This document shows, in pieces, positions 51,066 through 59,898 of a DNA stretch of 64,000 nt. Below the pieces are notes generated by a model. The model made no database searches and had not been told where the DNA came from. It saw only the letters and a program-made list of their open reading frames with translations. The translations under genes were made by a program, and so were the position numbers. The first letter of the stretch is position 1, and each line of letters starts with the position of its first letter. The stretch comes from Paracoccaceae bacterium (GTDB taxonomy: Bacteria > Pseudomonadota > Alphaproteobacteria > Rhodobacterales > Rhodobacteraceae). The stretch covers positions 221,199 to 285,198 of the forward strand of contig JACKKJ010000004.1 in the NCBI GenBank assembly GCA_024236495.1, read 5' to 3'.

Positions 51066-51836
51066 TTACTTGCCGTCGCGCTTCTCAATCGCTTTGCGTG
51101 CTTCCTCCGGGAGCGCCGCGTAGACCTCATCAACGTGTTTGGGTTCGGAGATCATCTTTTCCACGATCAAGTTGAGCAGCCGGAAGAGGCTTTCCGCGGT
51201 CGCTCGGTCGTCCTTGAGGTCGATCTGACCGGGGTGAACGGCGTTGTTCCCAACGACCCGCACCACATCGAGGGCCTTCTGAATGCGAGGGTCGAGGCCG
51301 CCGGCGACAAGGGCTTTGATGTCGTCGTTGATGTTCTTGCCCGGCTGACCGAGGTGCTTGCACAGTTTCTGGATGCCGAGACGGATGAGAGCTGCTGCCC
51401 CTCTGGGAGACTGGCCCAGAATACTGCCTGCCTCCTCGTAGTCGCTGCGAATATCCGGAGGCATGTTTGGATTCGCAAGCGGAGCATCTCCGACCTGCGG
51501 ATAGATCATCTGGTCAACTTTCCAAAGACTGAGTTCGTTGCAGTTGAAGCACCGACTGCACCACAAATTCAGCACGTTGAAGTCGCGCCGGACTTGGTAT
51601 TCTAGAAGGAATGGCCTGCCTGTATCCAGTTGCGCTAGAAGGCTTTGCTTAGTATCTCGCTCTTTCTCGTCCTTAAAGGGACCTGAAGACAGCACTTTAC
51701 GTTTTTCGTCGTCAAGTATGTCAGGAAGGCTCCGACTGCGATCAGCGTGCACAGTGTACCAATACTGAGAAGCCAGGACGCCACAGTGAGGGCAGTTGAA
51801 GGCGGTCTCTTTGACCGACGGGGGAACATACTTCAT
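51066..51836 (-). CDS. DUF4145 protein with N-terminal zinc-ribbon motifs
   Basis: 256 residues. Two CxxC pairs, FNCPHCGVL near the N-terminus and WCSRCFNCNEL at about 100, suggest a split zinc ribbon. The C-terminal DUF4145 helical domain carries IRSDYEEAGSILGQSPRGAAALIRLGIQ (key part YEEAGSILGQSPRGAAALIR) and VVGNNAVHPGQIDL. DUF4145 resembles HEPN-like helical bundles and is often found near defence or restriction genes, though none is here. Base composition is visibly lower in G+C than neighbours. The ATG at 51834-51836 is preferred to a TTG 6 nt upstream. Isolated, beside tRNA-Asn; likely accessory DNA. Confidence 0.78.
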   Translation of the reverse strand: MKYVPPSVKETAFNCPHCGVLASQYWYTVHADRSRSLPDILDDEKRKVLSSGPFKDEKERDTKQSLLAQLDTGRPFLLEYQVRRDFNVLNLWCSRCFNCNELSLWKVDQMIYPQVGDAPLANPNMPPDIRSDYEEAGSILGQSPRGAAALIRLGIQKLCKHLGQPGKNINDDIKALVAGGLDPRIQKALDVVRVVGNNAVHPGQIDLKDDRATAESLFRLLNLIVEKMISEPKHVDEVYAALPEEARKAIEKRDGK

Positions 51837-51950
51837 GCGCAATCCGCTGAATCGAAACGAGGGTTGCTGAAATTTAGCACGCTGGCCCCGACAGCGAAAC
51901 CGAACAACCGCGTTTGCTTGCTAATTGGTTGCTAGGTAGGTCTGGAACTA

Positions 51951-51972
51951 CAAAGACCGCCAGTGGCGGTCT
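51951..51972 (-). terminator. Terminator of tRNA-Asn
   Basis: AGACCGCC/GGCGGTCT form an 8-bp stem with a 3-nt loop; on the minus strand TTTG follows. It lies 30 nt past the tRNA 3' end. Confidence 0.6.
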
Positions 51973-52001
51973 CGGTAAGTAGCTGCTTTTATTGGGATTT
52001 T

Positions 52002-52076
52002 TGGCTCCGGCGGTAGGGATCGAACCTACGACCAATTGATTAACAGTCAACTGCTCTACCGCTGAGCTACGCCGGA
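52002..52076 (-). tRNA. tRNA-Asn (anticodon GTT)
   Basis: The minus strand begins TCCGGCG and ends CGCCGGA-G-CCA. D-arm GCTC...GAGC, anticodon loop CTGTTAA with anticodon GTT, T-arm TAGG-TTCGATC-CCTA type. CCA is encoded. 75 nt including CCA. Confidence 0.95.
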
Positions 52077-52088
52077 ACACGGGGGGGC

Positions 52089-52117
52089 ATATAGCAAGCG
52101 ATCCGGGGGGCGTCCAG
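52089..52117 (-). promoter_or_regulatory. Probable promoter of tRNA-Asn
   Basis: On the minus strand CTGGAC (52112-52117) and CTATAT (52089-52094) are 17 nt apart, 12 nt upstream of the tRNA. Assigned by eye. Confidence 0.45.
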
Positions 52118-52145
52118 AGGGTTTTGCGGCAAAAGCGATAATCTT

Positions 52146-53036
52146 TCAGATTTGCCGAAACACGGCGTCCGGGTGCAGGGGGCCTTCGCAGGCGACAAGA
52201 TTTCTGTCTTCCAGATCAACGAGATGGGCAAGGACGTTGCGGGTGGCGGCAGCCAGGAGCGCGGGCGGGGTTTCGATGTAGATGCGCGCCGCGAGGCCGG
52301 CCGCGTCCGAGGGGGCCTCGCGCAGCGCGGCCAGGATCTGCGCCTCGCGTTCGCGGCGGTGGACGGTGAGGGCGACGATGCGTTCGGCGGGCCTGGCGAC
52401 GGGGTCGCCGTGGCCGGGATAAAGCCGCGTTGCGCCTTCCGCGGCGAGCCGCGCGAGGCTTGTCATGTAGGCGCCCATGTCGCCGTCGGGCGGCGAGACG
52501 AGGGAACTGGCCCAGCCCATGACGTGATCGCCCGAAAAGATCCGGTCGCCCCAGGCGAGGCAGAGGTGGTTGCCGATATGCCCGGGCGTGTGGATCGCGC
52601 GCAGCGCCCAGCCCGCGCCCTCGACGACGGTGCCGTCGGCCAGCGCTTCATCGGGGCGGAACGCCGCGTCAAGGCCCTCGCCGCCGCCGATCCCGCCTTC
52701 TGCGGCCAACGCTTCCATCCGGGCGCTGCGGCCAGATCGCGCGTCGCCGAAGGCAAGGACGGGCGCGCCGGTTTCGGCAGCCAGCGCGCGCGACAGCGGC
52801 GAATGGTCGGCGTGGCTGTGGGTGACGAAGATGTGGCTGACGCACTCGCCGGGGGCGAGGGCCGCGAGGATGGCGGAAAGATGGGCGGGCTGGTCGGGCC
52901 CGGGGTCGATCACCGCGACGCGCCCCTCGCCGAGGAGATAGGTGTTGGTGCCGGTGAATGTCATCGGGCCGGGGTTCGGGGCGCGCAGAAGCCGCAGGCC
53001 GGGTTCGGGGCGCATCACGCCCGTGGTATCGTTCAT
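52146..53036 (-). CDS. Metallo-beta-lactamase-fold hydrolase (LACTB2-like)
   Basis: 296-residue MBL-fold enzyme. The zinc motif THSHADHSPL, downstream His in IHTPGHIGNH, Asp in IFSGDHVMGW and His in LYPGHGDPV make a full binuclear site. The C-terminal ~60 residues form the winged-helix extension seen in LACTB2-type hydrolases and some thioesterases/nucleases. No signal peptide. The substrate cannot be told. It is divergent from the EnvZ-like kinase gene with a 42-nt gap, so promoters must overlap. Confidence 0.85.
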   Translation of the reverse strand: MNDTTGVMRPEPGLRLLRAPNPGPMTFTGTNTYLLGEGRVAVIDPGPDQPAHLSAILAALAPGECVSHIFVTHSHADHSPLSRALAAETGAPVLAFGDARSGRSARMEALAAEGGIGGGEGLDAAFRPDEALADGTVVEGAGWALRAIHTPGHIGNHLCLAWGDRIFSGDHVMGWASSLVSPPDGDMGAYMTSLARLAAEGATRLYPGHGDPVARPAERIVALTVHRREREAQILAALREAPSDAAGLAARIYIETPPALLAAATRNVLAHLVDLEDRNLVACEGPLHPDAVFRQI

Positions 53037-53078
53037 CTTGCGCTTCCTTCCGCCTCGCCCTGCCGCTAGGGTCCGACC

Positions 53079-54416
53079 ATGCCGAATACGCCGATCTCTT
53101 CAAGTGTGAAACGGGTCTTGCCGCGCGGGCTTTACGGGCGCGCGGCGCTGATCCTGATCCTGCCGGTCCTCGTGGTGCAGCTTGTGGTGTCGGTCGCATT
53201 CCTGCAGCGCCACTTCGAGGGCGTGACGCTGCAGATGACGCGCAACATCGTCCTCGAGATGCGGCTTCTGATAGAGGAGACGGCGGCGGCGGGCGAGCGG
53301 GGGCGTGCCGCGGCAGAGAGGGTGGCGGGGCCGCTGGCGCTTGACCTCGAATGGGGGCGCGTGCCGGACGCGGATCTGCGGGTCTTTTACGACCTCTCGG
53401 GGCGGGTGGTGATCGCCACCCTGCGCGAGAACCTGGCGGAGGTGGGGCGCATCGACCTTTCGGACCTCGGGCGGGTGCGCGTGGGGCTGGAAAGCCCGGT
53501 GGGGCCGGTGACCGTCAGTTTCGACCGGCGCCGGGTGTCGGCGTCGAACCCGCATCAGCTTCTGGTCCTGATGATGGCGACGGGGCTTCTGATGACGGTC
53601 ATCGCCTTCATCTTCCTGCGCAACCAGCTGCGGCCGATCCGCAGGCTCGCGATTGCCGCCGAGGCGTTCGGACAGGGGCGGCTGATGCCCTACAAGCCCT
53701 CGGGCGCGACCGAGGTGCGGGCGGCGGGCCATGCGTTCCTGCACATGCGCGACCGGATCGAACGGCAGCGCGAACAGCGCACCCTGATGCTGAGCGGGGT
53801 CAGCCACGACCTGCGCACGCCGCTGACGCGGCTGAAGCTGGGGCTTGCCATGCTGCCCGAGGATGCCGACATCGCGGCGATGCTGCGCGACGTGAACGAC
53901 ATGCAGATCCTGACCGATGCCTTCCTGGCCTATGCGCGGGGCGGCGATGCCGACGAGGCGGCCGAGGCGATCGATCCAGTGGCAATCGCGACCGGCGCGG
54001 TCGAGGATTTCCGCCGCACCGGGGCACAGGTCGCGCTGGTCGCCGCGCCGTCGGGCCTGCGCGCGCCGCTGAGGCGGCACGCGATGCGCCGCGCGCTCGA
54101 TAACCTGATCGGCAATGCCGTGCGCTATGGTCGGCGGGCGGAGATTTCGGTGGTGCGTCAGGGTGCGCAGATCCTGTTCAGGGTCGAGGACGACGGCCCC
54201 GGCATCCCGCGCGAACGGCGCGAGGAGGCGCTGCGCCCCTTCACCCGGCTGGATGCTTCGCGCAATCAGGATCGCGGATCGGGGGCAGGCCTTGGTCTGG
54301 CGATCGCGGCGGATATCGCGCGCAACCATGGCGGGGAACTCCGGCTTGGCCAGGGCGAGAACCTCGGCGGGCTTCTGGCCGAAATCGCCGTTCCGGCAAG
54401 TTCCGCCGGCCCCTGA
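53079..54416 (+). CDS. EnvZ-like sensor histidine kinase
   Basis: 445-residue membrane kinase. Two transmembrane helices (about 22-42 and 165-185) enclose a ~120-residue periplasmic sensor domain. HAMP at about 185-235 (RNQLRPIRRLAIAAEAFGQG). HisKA with His243 in GVSHDLRTPLTRLKL, then HATPase with DNLIGNAVRYG, VEDDGPGIP and GSGAGLGLAIA. It matches the EnvZ/OmpR type, whose kinase commonly follows its regulator; here no regulator is adjacent, so its partner lies elsewhere. Convergent with the next kinase (4 nt apart). Signal unknown. Confidence 0.9.
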   Translation: MPNTPISSSVKRVLPRGLYGRAALILILPVLVVQLVVSVAFLQRHFEGVTLQMTRNIVLEMRLLIEETAAAGERGRAAAERVAGPLALDLEWGRVPDADLRVFYDLSGRVVIATLRENLAEVGRIDLSDLGRVRVGLESPVGPVTVSFDRRRVSASNPHQLLVLMMATGLLMTVIAFIFLRNQLRPIRRLAIAAEAFGQGRLMPYKPSGATEVRAAGHAFLHMRDRIERQREQRTLMLSGVSHDLRTPLTRLKLGLAMLPEDADIAAMLRDVNDMQILTDAFLAYARGGDADEAAEAIDPVAIATGAVEDFRRTGAQVALVAAPSGLRAPLRRHAMRRALDNLIGNAVRYGRRAEISVVRQGAQILFRVEDDGPGIPRERREEALRPFTRLDASRNQDRGSGAGLGLAIAADIARNHGGELRLGQGENLGGLLAEIAVPASSAGP

Positions 54417-54420
54417 GGCC

Positions 54421-55671
54421 TCAGGCCGCGAGCGGCAACCGCAACGTGAGCCGCACCCGACCCTCGCCGATCTCTTTGTCCAGCGTTGCGCCGATCGCAC
54501 GGGCGAGTGCGGCGATGATCGACAGGCCAAGCCCCAGTCCGGCGGACCCTTCGCCCTTTTCGAAGCGGGTGGTGGAAAGGTCTGTTGTGGTCGTCGGATT
54601 CTCGACCGTCAGCGTTCCGTCGCCGGACAGACGCAGGGCGACGGTGCCGCTGCCATGTTCCACGGCGTTCTCCAGGATGTTGCGCAGAAGGATCGCCAGC
54701 GCGTCGGGATCGGCCGCGACCGCAAGGGATTCGAGGTCGGAATCGTCAAATCGGATCGCCTGTCGGTCGTCCGTGCGCATGTCGGCGATCAGGAGCCGCA
54801 ACACCTGGACGACATCGGCCGGCCCGCCGCCGATGCCGACACCGGCCTCAAGGCGCGACAGTTGCAGAAGTCGTTCGACGCGCCGGGTCAGGGCGTCGAT
54901 CATCGGCACGGTGGCCGCTGCATCTGGGTCGCCCGACAGTTCCATTCGCGCCCGGATCGCGGCCAGGGGCGTGCGCAGCTCATGCGCGGCGTTTGCGATG
55001 AAATCACGCTCGGCGGTACGCGCCGCGCCGATCCGCGTCAGGTAGCTGTCGAAGGCGCCCGATAGCGGGCGAAGTTCCCGCGGCAGATCGGTCGCGGCGA
55101 CAGGGGAAAGATCGTCGGGGCGGCGTGCAGCGACGGATCGCGCCAGCGCCGTCACCGGCGCCATGGTTTCGGCGGTCGCGCTGCGAATGCCCCACAGAAG
55201 CAGTCCGGCCAGCGGCAAGGCCAGAACGAAGAAGGCGGATGCGGCCTCAAGCATCTCTTCCCGCCGCCAGGAAAACGCGTGGGCGGCCTCGATGACCGCG
55301 CCCTCGGCGGTGGCACGCAGGATCCGCCAGTCGCCGGTCGCATGAAACCCGTCACCGGCCAGGCCCGGCCACGGGGCAGGGGGTTCCCGCCCGGTCCCGA
55401 GGACGGCCATCGGCACGATGCGCAGCACCCGTTCCCCGTCGTTCGTCGCCACGCCGATGTTGCGTGCGACGACCGAGGCGCGCGAGGTGTCGAGAAACAG
55501 CACCGTCGTCTCGACCAGGGCGCGCAGTTCCTCGTCAAACATTTCGTTCATCTCGTGGTCCAGGACCCAGGCCGAGATGGCGATGGTGGCAAGCCAGCCG
55601 CCAAGAACAAGCGTCAGGACCCGCACGGTCAGCCTGCGACGCAGGGACCAGGAATTCTCTTTGGTTTTCAT
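54421..55671 (-). CDS. Sensor histidine kinase of BasS/PmrB or QseC type
   Basis: 416-residue kinase with transmembrane helices at about 17-37 and 145-165, a short periplasmic sensor, HAMP-like linker, HisKA (His230 in NAAHELRTPLAAIRARM) and HATPase (NILENAVEHGSG, GSAGLGLGLSII). The start ATG at 55669-55671 overlaps the response-regulator stop by 4 nt, so they form a cognate pair. Divergent next to eptA-dgkA, the classic PmrAB targets, so it probably controls lipid A modification. Whether it senses cationic peptides, metals or pH is not shown. Confidence 0.86.
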   Translation of the reverse strand: MKTKENSWSLRRRLTVRVLTLVLGGWLATIAISAWVLDHEMNEMFDEELRALVETTVLFLDTSRASVVARNIGVATNDGERVLRIVPMAVLGTGREPPAPWPGLAGDGFHATGDWRILRATAEGAVIEAAHAFSWRREEMLEAASAFFVLALPLAGLLLWGIRSATAETMAPVTALARSVAARRPDDLSPVAATDLPRELRPLSGAFDSYLTRIGAARTAERDFIANAAHELRTPLAAIRARMELSGDPDAAATVPMIDALTRRVERLLQLSRLEAGVGIGGGPADVVQVLRLLIADMRTDDRQAIRFDDSDLESLAVAADPDALAILLRNILENAVEHGSGTVALRLSGDGTLTVENPTTTTDLSTTRFEKGEGSAGLGLGLSIIAALARAIGATLDKEIGEGRVRLTLRLPLAA

Positions 55672-56321
55672 GGCAGGATATACCCCAGTCCGCGGCGCGT
55701 CTCGATGACTTCGGACCCAAGCTTCTGACGCAGGCGCGAGACATAGACCTCCACGGCGTTGCCCTCGACCGCGTCGTCGAAGGTAAAGAGCGCCTCTTCG
55801 AGGGCGGACTTCGGAAGCACCCGGCCGCGCGCGCCCAAAAGCGCATCGAACAACGCCCATTCGCGGGCGGTCAGCCTGATTTCGTCGCCCGCGCGCCAAA
55901 GCCGGGCAGCGGCGCGGTCGACCTCAAGCCCGCCGACGGTTACCCGGGTTTCGGGGATCCCCTGACCGCGGCGCGCGTTGGCGCGGATGCGGGCCGAAAG
56001 TTCCCTGAGGTCAAAAGGCTTGACCACATAGTCGTCGGCCCCGGCATCGAGCCCTGCGATGCGGTCGCTGATCTGGTCGCGCGCAGTCGCGATCAGGACC
56101 GGCGTGCGGTCGCCCGCCTTGCGCCGCGCCTTCAGCACCTCAAGCCCCGACCCGTCGGGCAGCCCGAGGTCGAGGATCACGCAGGCGTAGTCGGCAACCG
56201 CCATCGCCGCCGCGGCCGTAGCCGCGTCGGGCGCGTGGTCGACGGCATGCCCTTCGGATCTGAGGAAATGCAGGACCGAATGGGCAAGCTCGGGTGTGTC
56301 TTCGACAAGCAGCAGGCGCAT
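55668..56321 (-). CDS. OmpR/PhoB-family response regulator (BasR/PmrA-like)
   Basis: 217 residues. Receiver domain about 1-115: MRLLLVEDTPELA (acidic pocket), phospho-acceptor Asp51 in VILDLGLPDG, Thr/Ser in LIATARD and Lys101 in VVKPFD. C-terminal winged-helix DNA-binding domain about 125-217 (LTAREWALFDALL, VEVYVSRLRQKLG, IETRRGLGYILP). The length and the absence of linker fit BasR/TctD. Transcribed away from eptA across 133 nt, which presumably holds its binding sites. Confidence 0.9.
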   Translation of the reverse strand: MRLLLVEDTPELAHSVLHFLRSEGHAVDHAPDAATAAAAMAVADYACVILDLGLPDGSGLEVLKARRKAGDRTPVLIATARDQISDRIAGLDAGADDYVVKPFDLRELSARIRANARRGQGIPETRVTVGGLEVDRAAARLWRAGDEIRLTAREWALFDALLGARGRVLPKSALEEALFTFDDAVEGNAVEVYVSRLRQKLGSEVIETRRGLGYILP

Positions 56322-56454
56322 GGCCCGTTCTAGCCTGCCCGCAGGCGCAGGGCGAGGGGGGAATTCCGGCTGTAAGCCTGGCGCAAGGTCGGTGGTGCAA
56401 AGGCAGTCCGAAGACAGATCAAAGGACAGGGCGCCCTGGCGCCGGACAAATCGC

Positions 56455-58098
56455 ATGGTTCACAATAAAGACGATCGCCGGGCCGGATTCCCCCGCCCGG
56501 TCGTTTCCCACCTCACGCTCAACCTGATCGTCGCGGCCTATATCTTCGCCGCGCTGAATCTGGGCTTCTGGTCCCGCATGGTCGCGGCCTTCCACGGCAA
56601 TCCGGTGCAGATCGGGCTGTTCGGCATCGCGATCTTCGGGCTGACGCTGTTCACGCTTGAACTGCTCGGACCGGCGCGGCTGCAGCGGCCGGCGGCGGCG
56701 GCGCTGATCCTGATCGCATCGGGGGCGAGCTACTATGAACGGACCTTCGGCGTCCTCATCGACCGGGAGATGATCCGCAACGTCTTCGAGACGACGGTGA
56801 CGGAATCGCGCCACCTGATCACTTTCGGCGCGGTGGCGCAGATCGGGCTGAGCGGCATCCTGCCGGCGGCCCTGGTTTTCTGGCCGCGCGTGCGGCGGGT
56901 GCGGCGCTGGCATCACCTCTGGCGCTGGCCGATGGGCATGGGGTTGTCGCTGGCGATCCTGCTTGGCGGGCTCTTCTCCGAATACAAGGCGTTCTCGGCC
57001 GTCCTGCGCGAACGCAAGGAGGTCATGGCCGCCTACCAGCCTGGCGCGACCATCGCGGCGCTGGTGAAGTTCGGCAAGGAACAGTTCGCCGGGGGCGATC
57101 CGGTGGCGCGGCCCATCGCGCTGGACGCCGCACCCGGCCCGCATCTGGCGGCGGCCACGAAGCCGGTGCTTCTGGTCTTTTTCGCGGGGGAAACCGCGCG
57201 GGCGCAGAATTTCGGGCTGAACGGTTACGAACGCGACACCACCCCCGGACTTGCGGCGCGCGATGTCATCAACTTCCCCGATGTCAGTTCCTGCGGCACC
57301 TCGACGGCGGTGTCGCTGCCCTGCATGTTCTCGCCCCTCGCGCAGGCCGACTATTCGCGTAACGAATTCCTGTCGCGCGAAAACCTTCTTGATGTGCTGG
57401 TGCGCGCGGGCTTCGACGTGAAATGGGTCGACAACAACACCGGCGACCAGCGCATCGCCGCCCGCACCGGCTGGGACCGCGTCGATCCCGCCCTGACGCC
57501 CGATGTCTGCGTCGGCGAATGCACGGACGAGGCCTTTCTTCCGATCATCGAACGCACGGCGGCGACGATGACGCGCAACACCGTCCTGGTCCTTCACATG
57601 ATCGGCAACCACGGGCCCGCCTATTACCTGCGCTATCCGCAGGACCGCGCGGTCTTCGCCCCCGACTGCCGCACCGCCGAATTCGCCGAATGCGAGGTGG
57701 GTGCGATCGTGAATGCCTATGACAACGCGATGCTTGAGACCGACCACGTCCTGTCGGCCACGATCGACATGCTGTCGGCCTCCGATCGGGTGTTGCCTGC
57801 CATGTTCTTCCTGTCCGACCACGGCGAATCGCTTGGGGAAAACGGCCTTTACCTTCATGCTGCGCCGATGTTCATGGCACCCGAGGTGCAGACGAAGGTG
57901 CCGATGGTGATGTGGATGGCCAATGGCTTCAGGACGGAAATGGGGCTGGACGGCGGCTGCCTGCGCGACGTGGCCAAGGCGCCGGCAAGCCAGGACAACG
58001 TGTTTCACACCGTTTTGGGGCTTCTCGATGTCTCGACCGCGGCGCGCGATGCGGCGCTTGACCTGACCGACACCTGCCGCAAAGGGATCGCAAGCTGA
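56455..58098 (+). CDS. eptA: Lipid A phosphoethanolamine transferase
   Basis: 547-residue inner-membrane enzyme: about five N-terminal transmembrane helices (to about residue 185) and a periplasmic alkaline-phosphatase-fold domain. Zinc/nucleophile motifs: FFAGETARAQNFGLNGY, SSCGTSTAVSLPCMFS (nucleophile Thr within residues 280-290), LHMIGNHGPAYYLRYP and FLSDHGESLGENGLYLHA. It transfers phosphoethanolamine from phosphatidylethanolamine to lipid A or core heptose, lowering surface charge and giving polymyxin resistance. The product diacylglycerol is handled by DgkA, whose gene overlaps its stop by 1 nt. Confidence 0.93.
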   Translation: MVHNKDDRRAGFPRPVVSHLTLNLIVAAYIFAALNLGFWSRMVAAFHGNPVQIGLFGIAIFGLTLFTLELLGPARLQRPAAAALILIASGASYYERTFGVLIDREMIRNVFETTVTESRHLITFGAVAQIGLSGILPAALVFWPRVRRVRRWHHLWRWPMGMGLSLAILLGGLFSEYKAFSAVLRERKEVMAAYQPGATIAALVKFGKEQFAGGDPVARPIALDAAPGPHLAAATKPVLLVFFAGETARAQNFGLNGYERDTTPGLAARDVINFPDVSSCGTSTAVSLPCMFSPLAQADYSRNEFLSRENLLDVLVRAGFDVKWVDNNTGDQRIAARTGWDRVDPALTPDVCVGECTDEAFLPIIERTAATMTRNTVLVLHMIGNHGPAYYLRYPQDRAVFAPDCRTAEFAECEVGAIVNAYDNAMLETDHVLSATIDMLSASDRVLPAMFFLSDHGESLGENGLYLHAAPMFMAPEVQTKVPMVMWMANGFRTEMGLDGGCLRDVAKAPASQDNVFHTVLGLLDVSTAARDAALDLTDTCRKGIAS

Positions 58099-58493
58099 TG
58101 AAGGACAGCCCAGACAGGGACGAACGGGTGGTGGTGCCCCCGCGCGGCGGGTTGATGCATGTGGTCGATGCGGCCGGCTATTCGCTGGCGGGCTTCCGGC
58201 GGCTGATGCAGGAGACGGCCGCGCGGCTCGAGCTTCTGGGCGGGGCCGGGCTGATCGCGGCCTTCCTGTGGCGGGGGGCGGCGACCTGGCAGTGGGTGAC
58301 GCTGGTCCTTCTGATGGCGATGGTGCTGATCGTCGAGGCGCTGAACACCGCGATCGAGGTGCTGACCGATCGTGTGTCGCCCGAATGGTCCGAGGCGGCC
58401 AGGGACGCCAAGGATCTGGGGTCGCTGGCGGTCGGGCTGATGCTGTCCGTGACCGGTGGCTTTGCCGCGCTGGTCGTCATCGGCGCGATCTGA
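58098..58493 (+). CDS. dgkA: Diacylglycerol kinase
   Basis: 131-residue integral membrane kinase with three transmembrane helices. The family motif is VEALNTAIEVLTDRVSPEWSEAARDAKDLGSLAV (key part EALNTAIEVLTDRV with the catalytic Glu, and KDLGSLAVGL). An N-terminal cytoplasmic extension makes it slightly longer than E. coli DgkA (about 120). It phosphorylates diacylglycerol left by EptA, returning it to phospholipid synthesis. Start overlaps the eptA stop (TGATG). Confidence 0.93.
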   Translation: MKDSPDRDERVVVPPRGGLMHVVDAAGYSLAGFRRLMQETAARLELLGGAGLIAAFLWRGAATWQWVTLVLLMAMVLIVEALNTAIEVLTDRVSPEWSEAARDAKDLGSLAVGLMLSVTGGFAALVVIGAI

Positions 58494-58531
58494 TCCTCAG
58501 GGCGGACCTAACCCCCTTGTGGAAAGTCAAA

Positions 58532-58560
58532 CGGGGCGCCGGACCGGCGCCCCGTCTTTC
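58532..58560. terminator. Bidirectional terminator between dgkA and dctM
   Basis: CGGGGCGCC/GGCGCCCCG stem (9 bp or more) with short loop, followed by TCTTTC on the plus strand and by TTTGACTTT on the minus strand. It lies between convergent genes. Confidence 0.75.
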
Positions 58561-58575
58561 GTTCCGCAGCCCCGC

Positions 58576-59898
58576 CTACATGCCCAGGAGACCGGGCAGG
58601 AACAGCGTCACCATCGGGATGTAGGTGATGATCGCCAGGAACAGAAGCGCGGTCAGCAGCCAGGGCCAGGAGGCGCGCGTCACCTCGGTCAGGCCCAGCC
58701 GGGAGATCGACGAGGCGACATAAAGGTTCAGCCCCACCGGCGGCGTACAAAGGCCGATTTCCATGTTCACCACCAGAAGGATGCCGAAATGGACCGGGTC
58801 CACCCCCAGCGCCACGGCGACGGGGTAAAGGATCGGCGCCATGATCAGCACGATGGCCGAAGGCTCCATCACCATGCCGATCATCAGTAGCAGCAGGTTG
58901 ACGACCAGAAGGAAGCCCACCTTGCCAAGACCAAGCGAGACGATCCATTCCGACAGCGTCTGCGGGATCTGTTCCGACGTCAGGATGAAGGCGAACATGA
59001 CCGCGTTGGTGATGATGTAAAGAAGCATCGCCGACATCGCGGCCGAGTTCAGCAAGACCTTGGGCACGTCGCGCAGGCCGATGTCCTTGTAGACCCAGAC
59101 CGCGATGATGAAGGCGTAGACCGCGCTGAAGGCCGCGGCCTCGGTCGGCGTGAAGATGCCGCCGTAGATGCCACCCATGATGATGACGATCAGCAAGAGC
59201 CCCCAGACGCTTTCGCGAAAGGCCGTCCAGCGTTCGGCGAAGGGCATCCGCGTCATCCGGGGATAGCCGTTCTTCCAGGCGCGGTACATCGTCGTCGTGC
59301 CGAGCATCGTGGCCAGCATCAGGCCCGGCACGACCCCCGCGATGAAGAGATCGCCGATCGAGGCGGACATGACCGGCTGGCCGTCCGGGCCGGTGACGAC
59401 CATGCCCGAGGTGGCGACCGCATACATGACCATGACGATCGACGGCGGGATCAGGATGCCAAGGCCGCCCGCGGTGGCGACGGTGCCGACGCCGAACTGC
59501 GGCGGATACCCCTGCTTGACCATCGCCGGGATCAGGATCGACCCCACCGCCATCACCGTCGCGGGGCTAGACCCCGAAATGGCCGCGAAAAGCGCGCAGG
59601 CCACGACCGCCGCAAGGCCCATCCCGCCATACCAGTGCCCGACCATGGAGGACGCGAAGCGGATCATCCGCCGCGCAACGCCGCCGTGGGTCAGGAAGTT
59701 GCCGGCCAGGATGAAGAACGGGATCGCCATGATCTCGAACTTCTCGATCCCGGTGAACAGCTTCAGCGCGATCGCGTCCATCGGAACGTCCGAAAAGGCG
59801 AAGAGAAAGCTGAAGACGGTCAGACCCAGCGCGATCGACACCGGCATCCCGGTGATGAGGAGGACCGCGAGGATCAGGAAGATGATGAGAGCGGTCAT
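58576..59898 (-). CDS. dctM: TRAP transporter large permease DctM
   Basis: 440-residue inner-membrane protein with about 12 hydrophobic helices; the large subunit of the tripartite ATP-independent periplasmic transporter. Signatures: ITGMPVSIALGLTV, FFILAGNFLTHGGVARRM, SGSSPATVMAVGSILIPAM and LLMIGMVMEPSAIVLIMAPILYPV with the PPVGLNLYV C-terminal motif. It couples C4-dicarboxylate uptake to sodium or proton flux. The ATG overlaps the dctQ stop by 4 nt. Confidence 0.95.
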   Translation of the reverse strand: MTALIIFLILAVLLITGMPVSIALGLTVFSFLFAFSDVPMDAIALKLFTGIEKFEIMAIPFFILAGNFLTHGGVARRMIRFASSMVGHWYGGMGLAAVVACALFAAISGSSPATVMAVGSILIPAMVKQGYPPQFGVGTVATAGGLGILIPPSIVMVMYAVATSGMVVTGPDGQPVMSASIGDLFIAGVVPGLMLATMLGTTTMYRAWKNGYPRMTRMPFAERWTAFRESVWGLLLIVIIMGGIYGGIFTPTEAAAFSAVYAFIIAVWVYKDIGLRDVPKVLLNSAAMSAMLLYIITNAVMFAFILTSEQIPQTLSEWIVSLGLGKVGFLLVVNLLLLMIGMVMEPSAIVLIMAPILYPVAVALGVDPVHFGILLVVNMEIGLCTPPVGLNLYVASSISRLGLTEVTRASWPWLLTALLFLAIITYIPMVTLFLPGLLGM

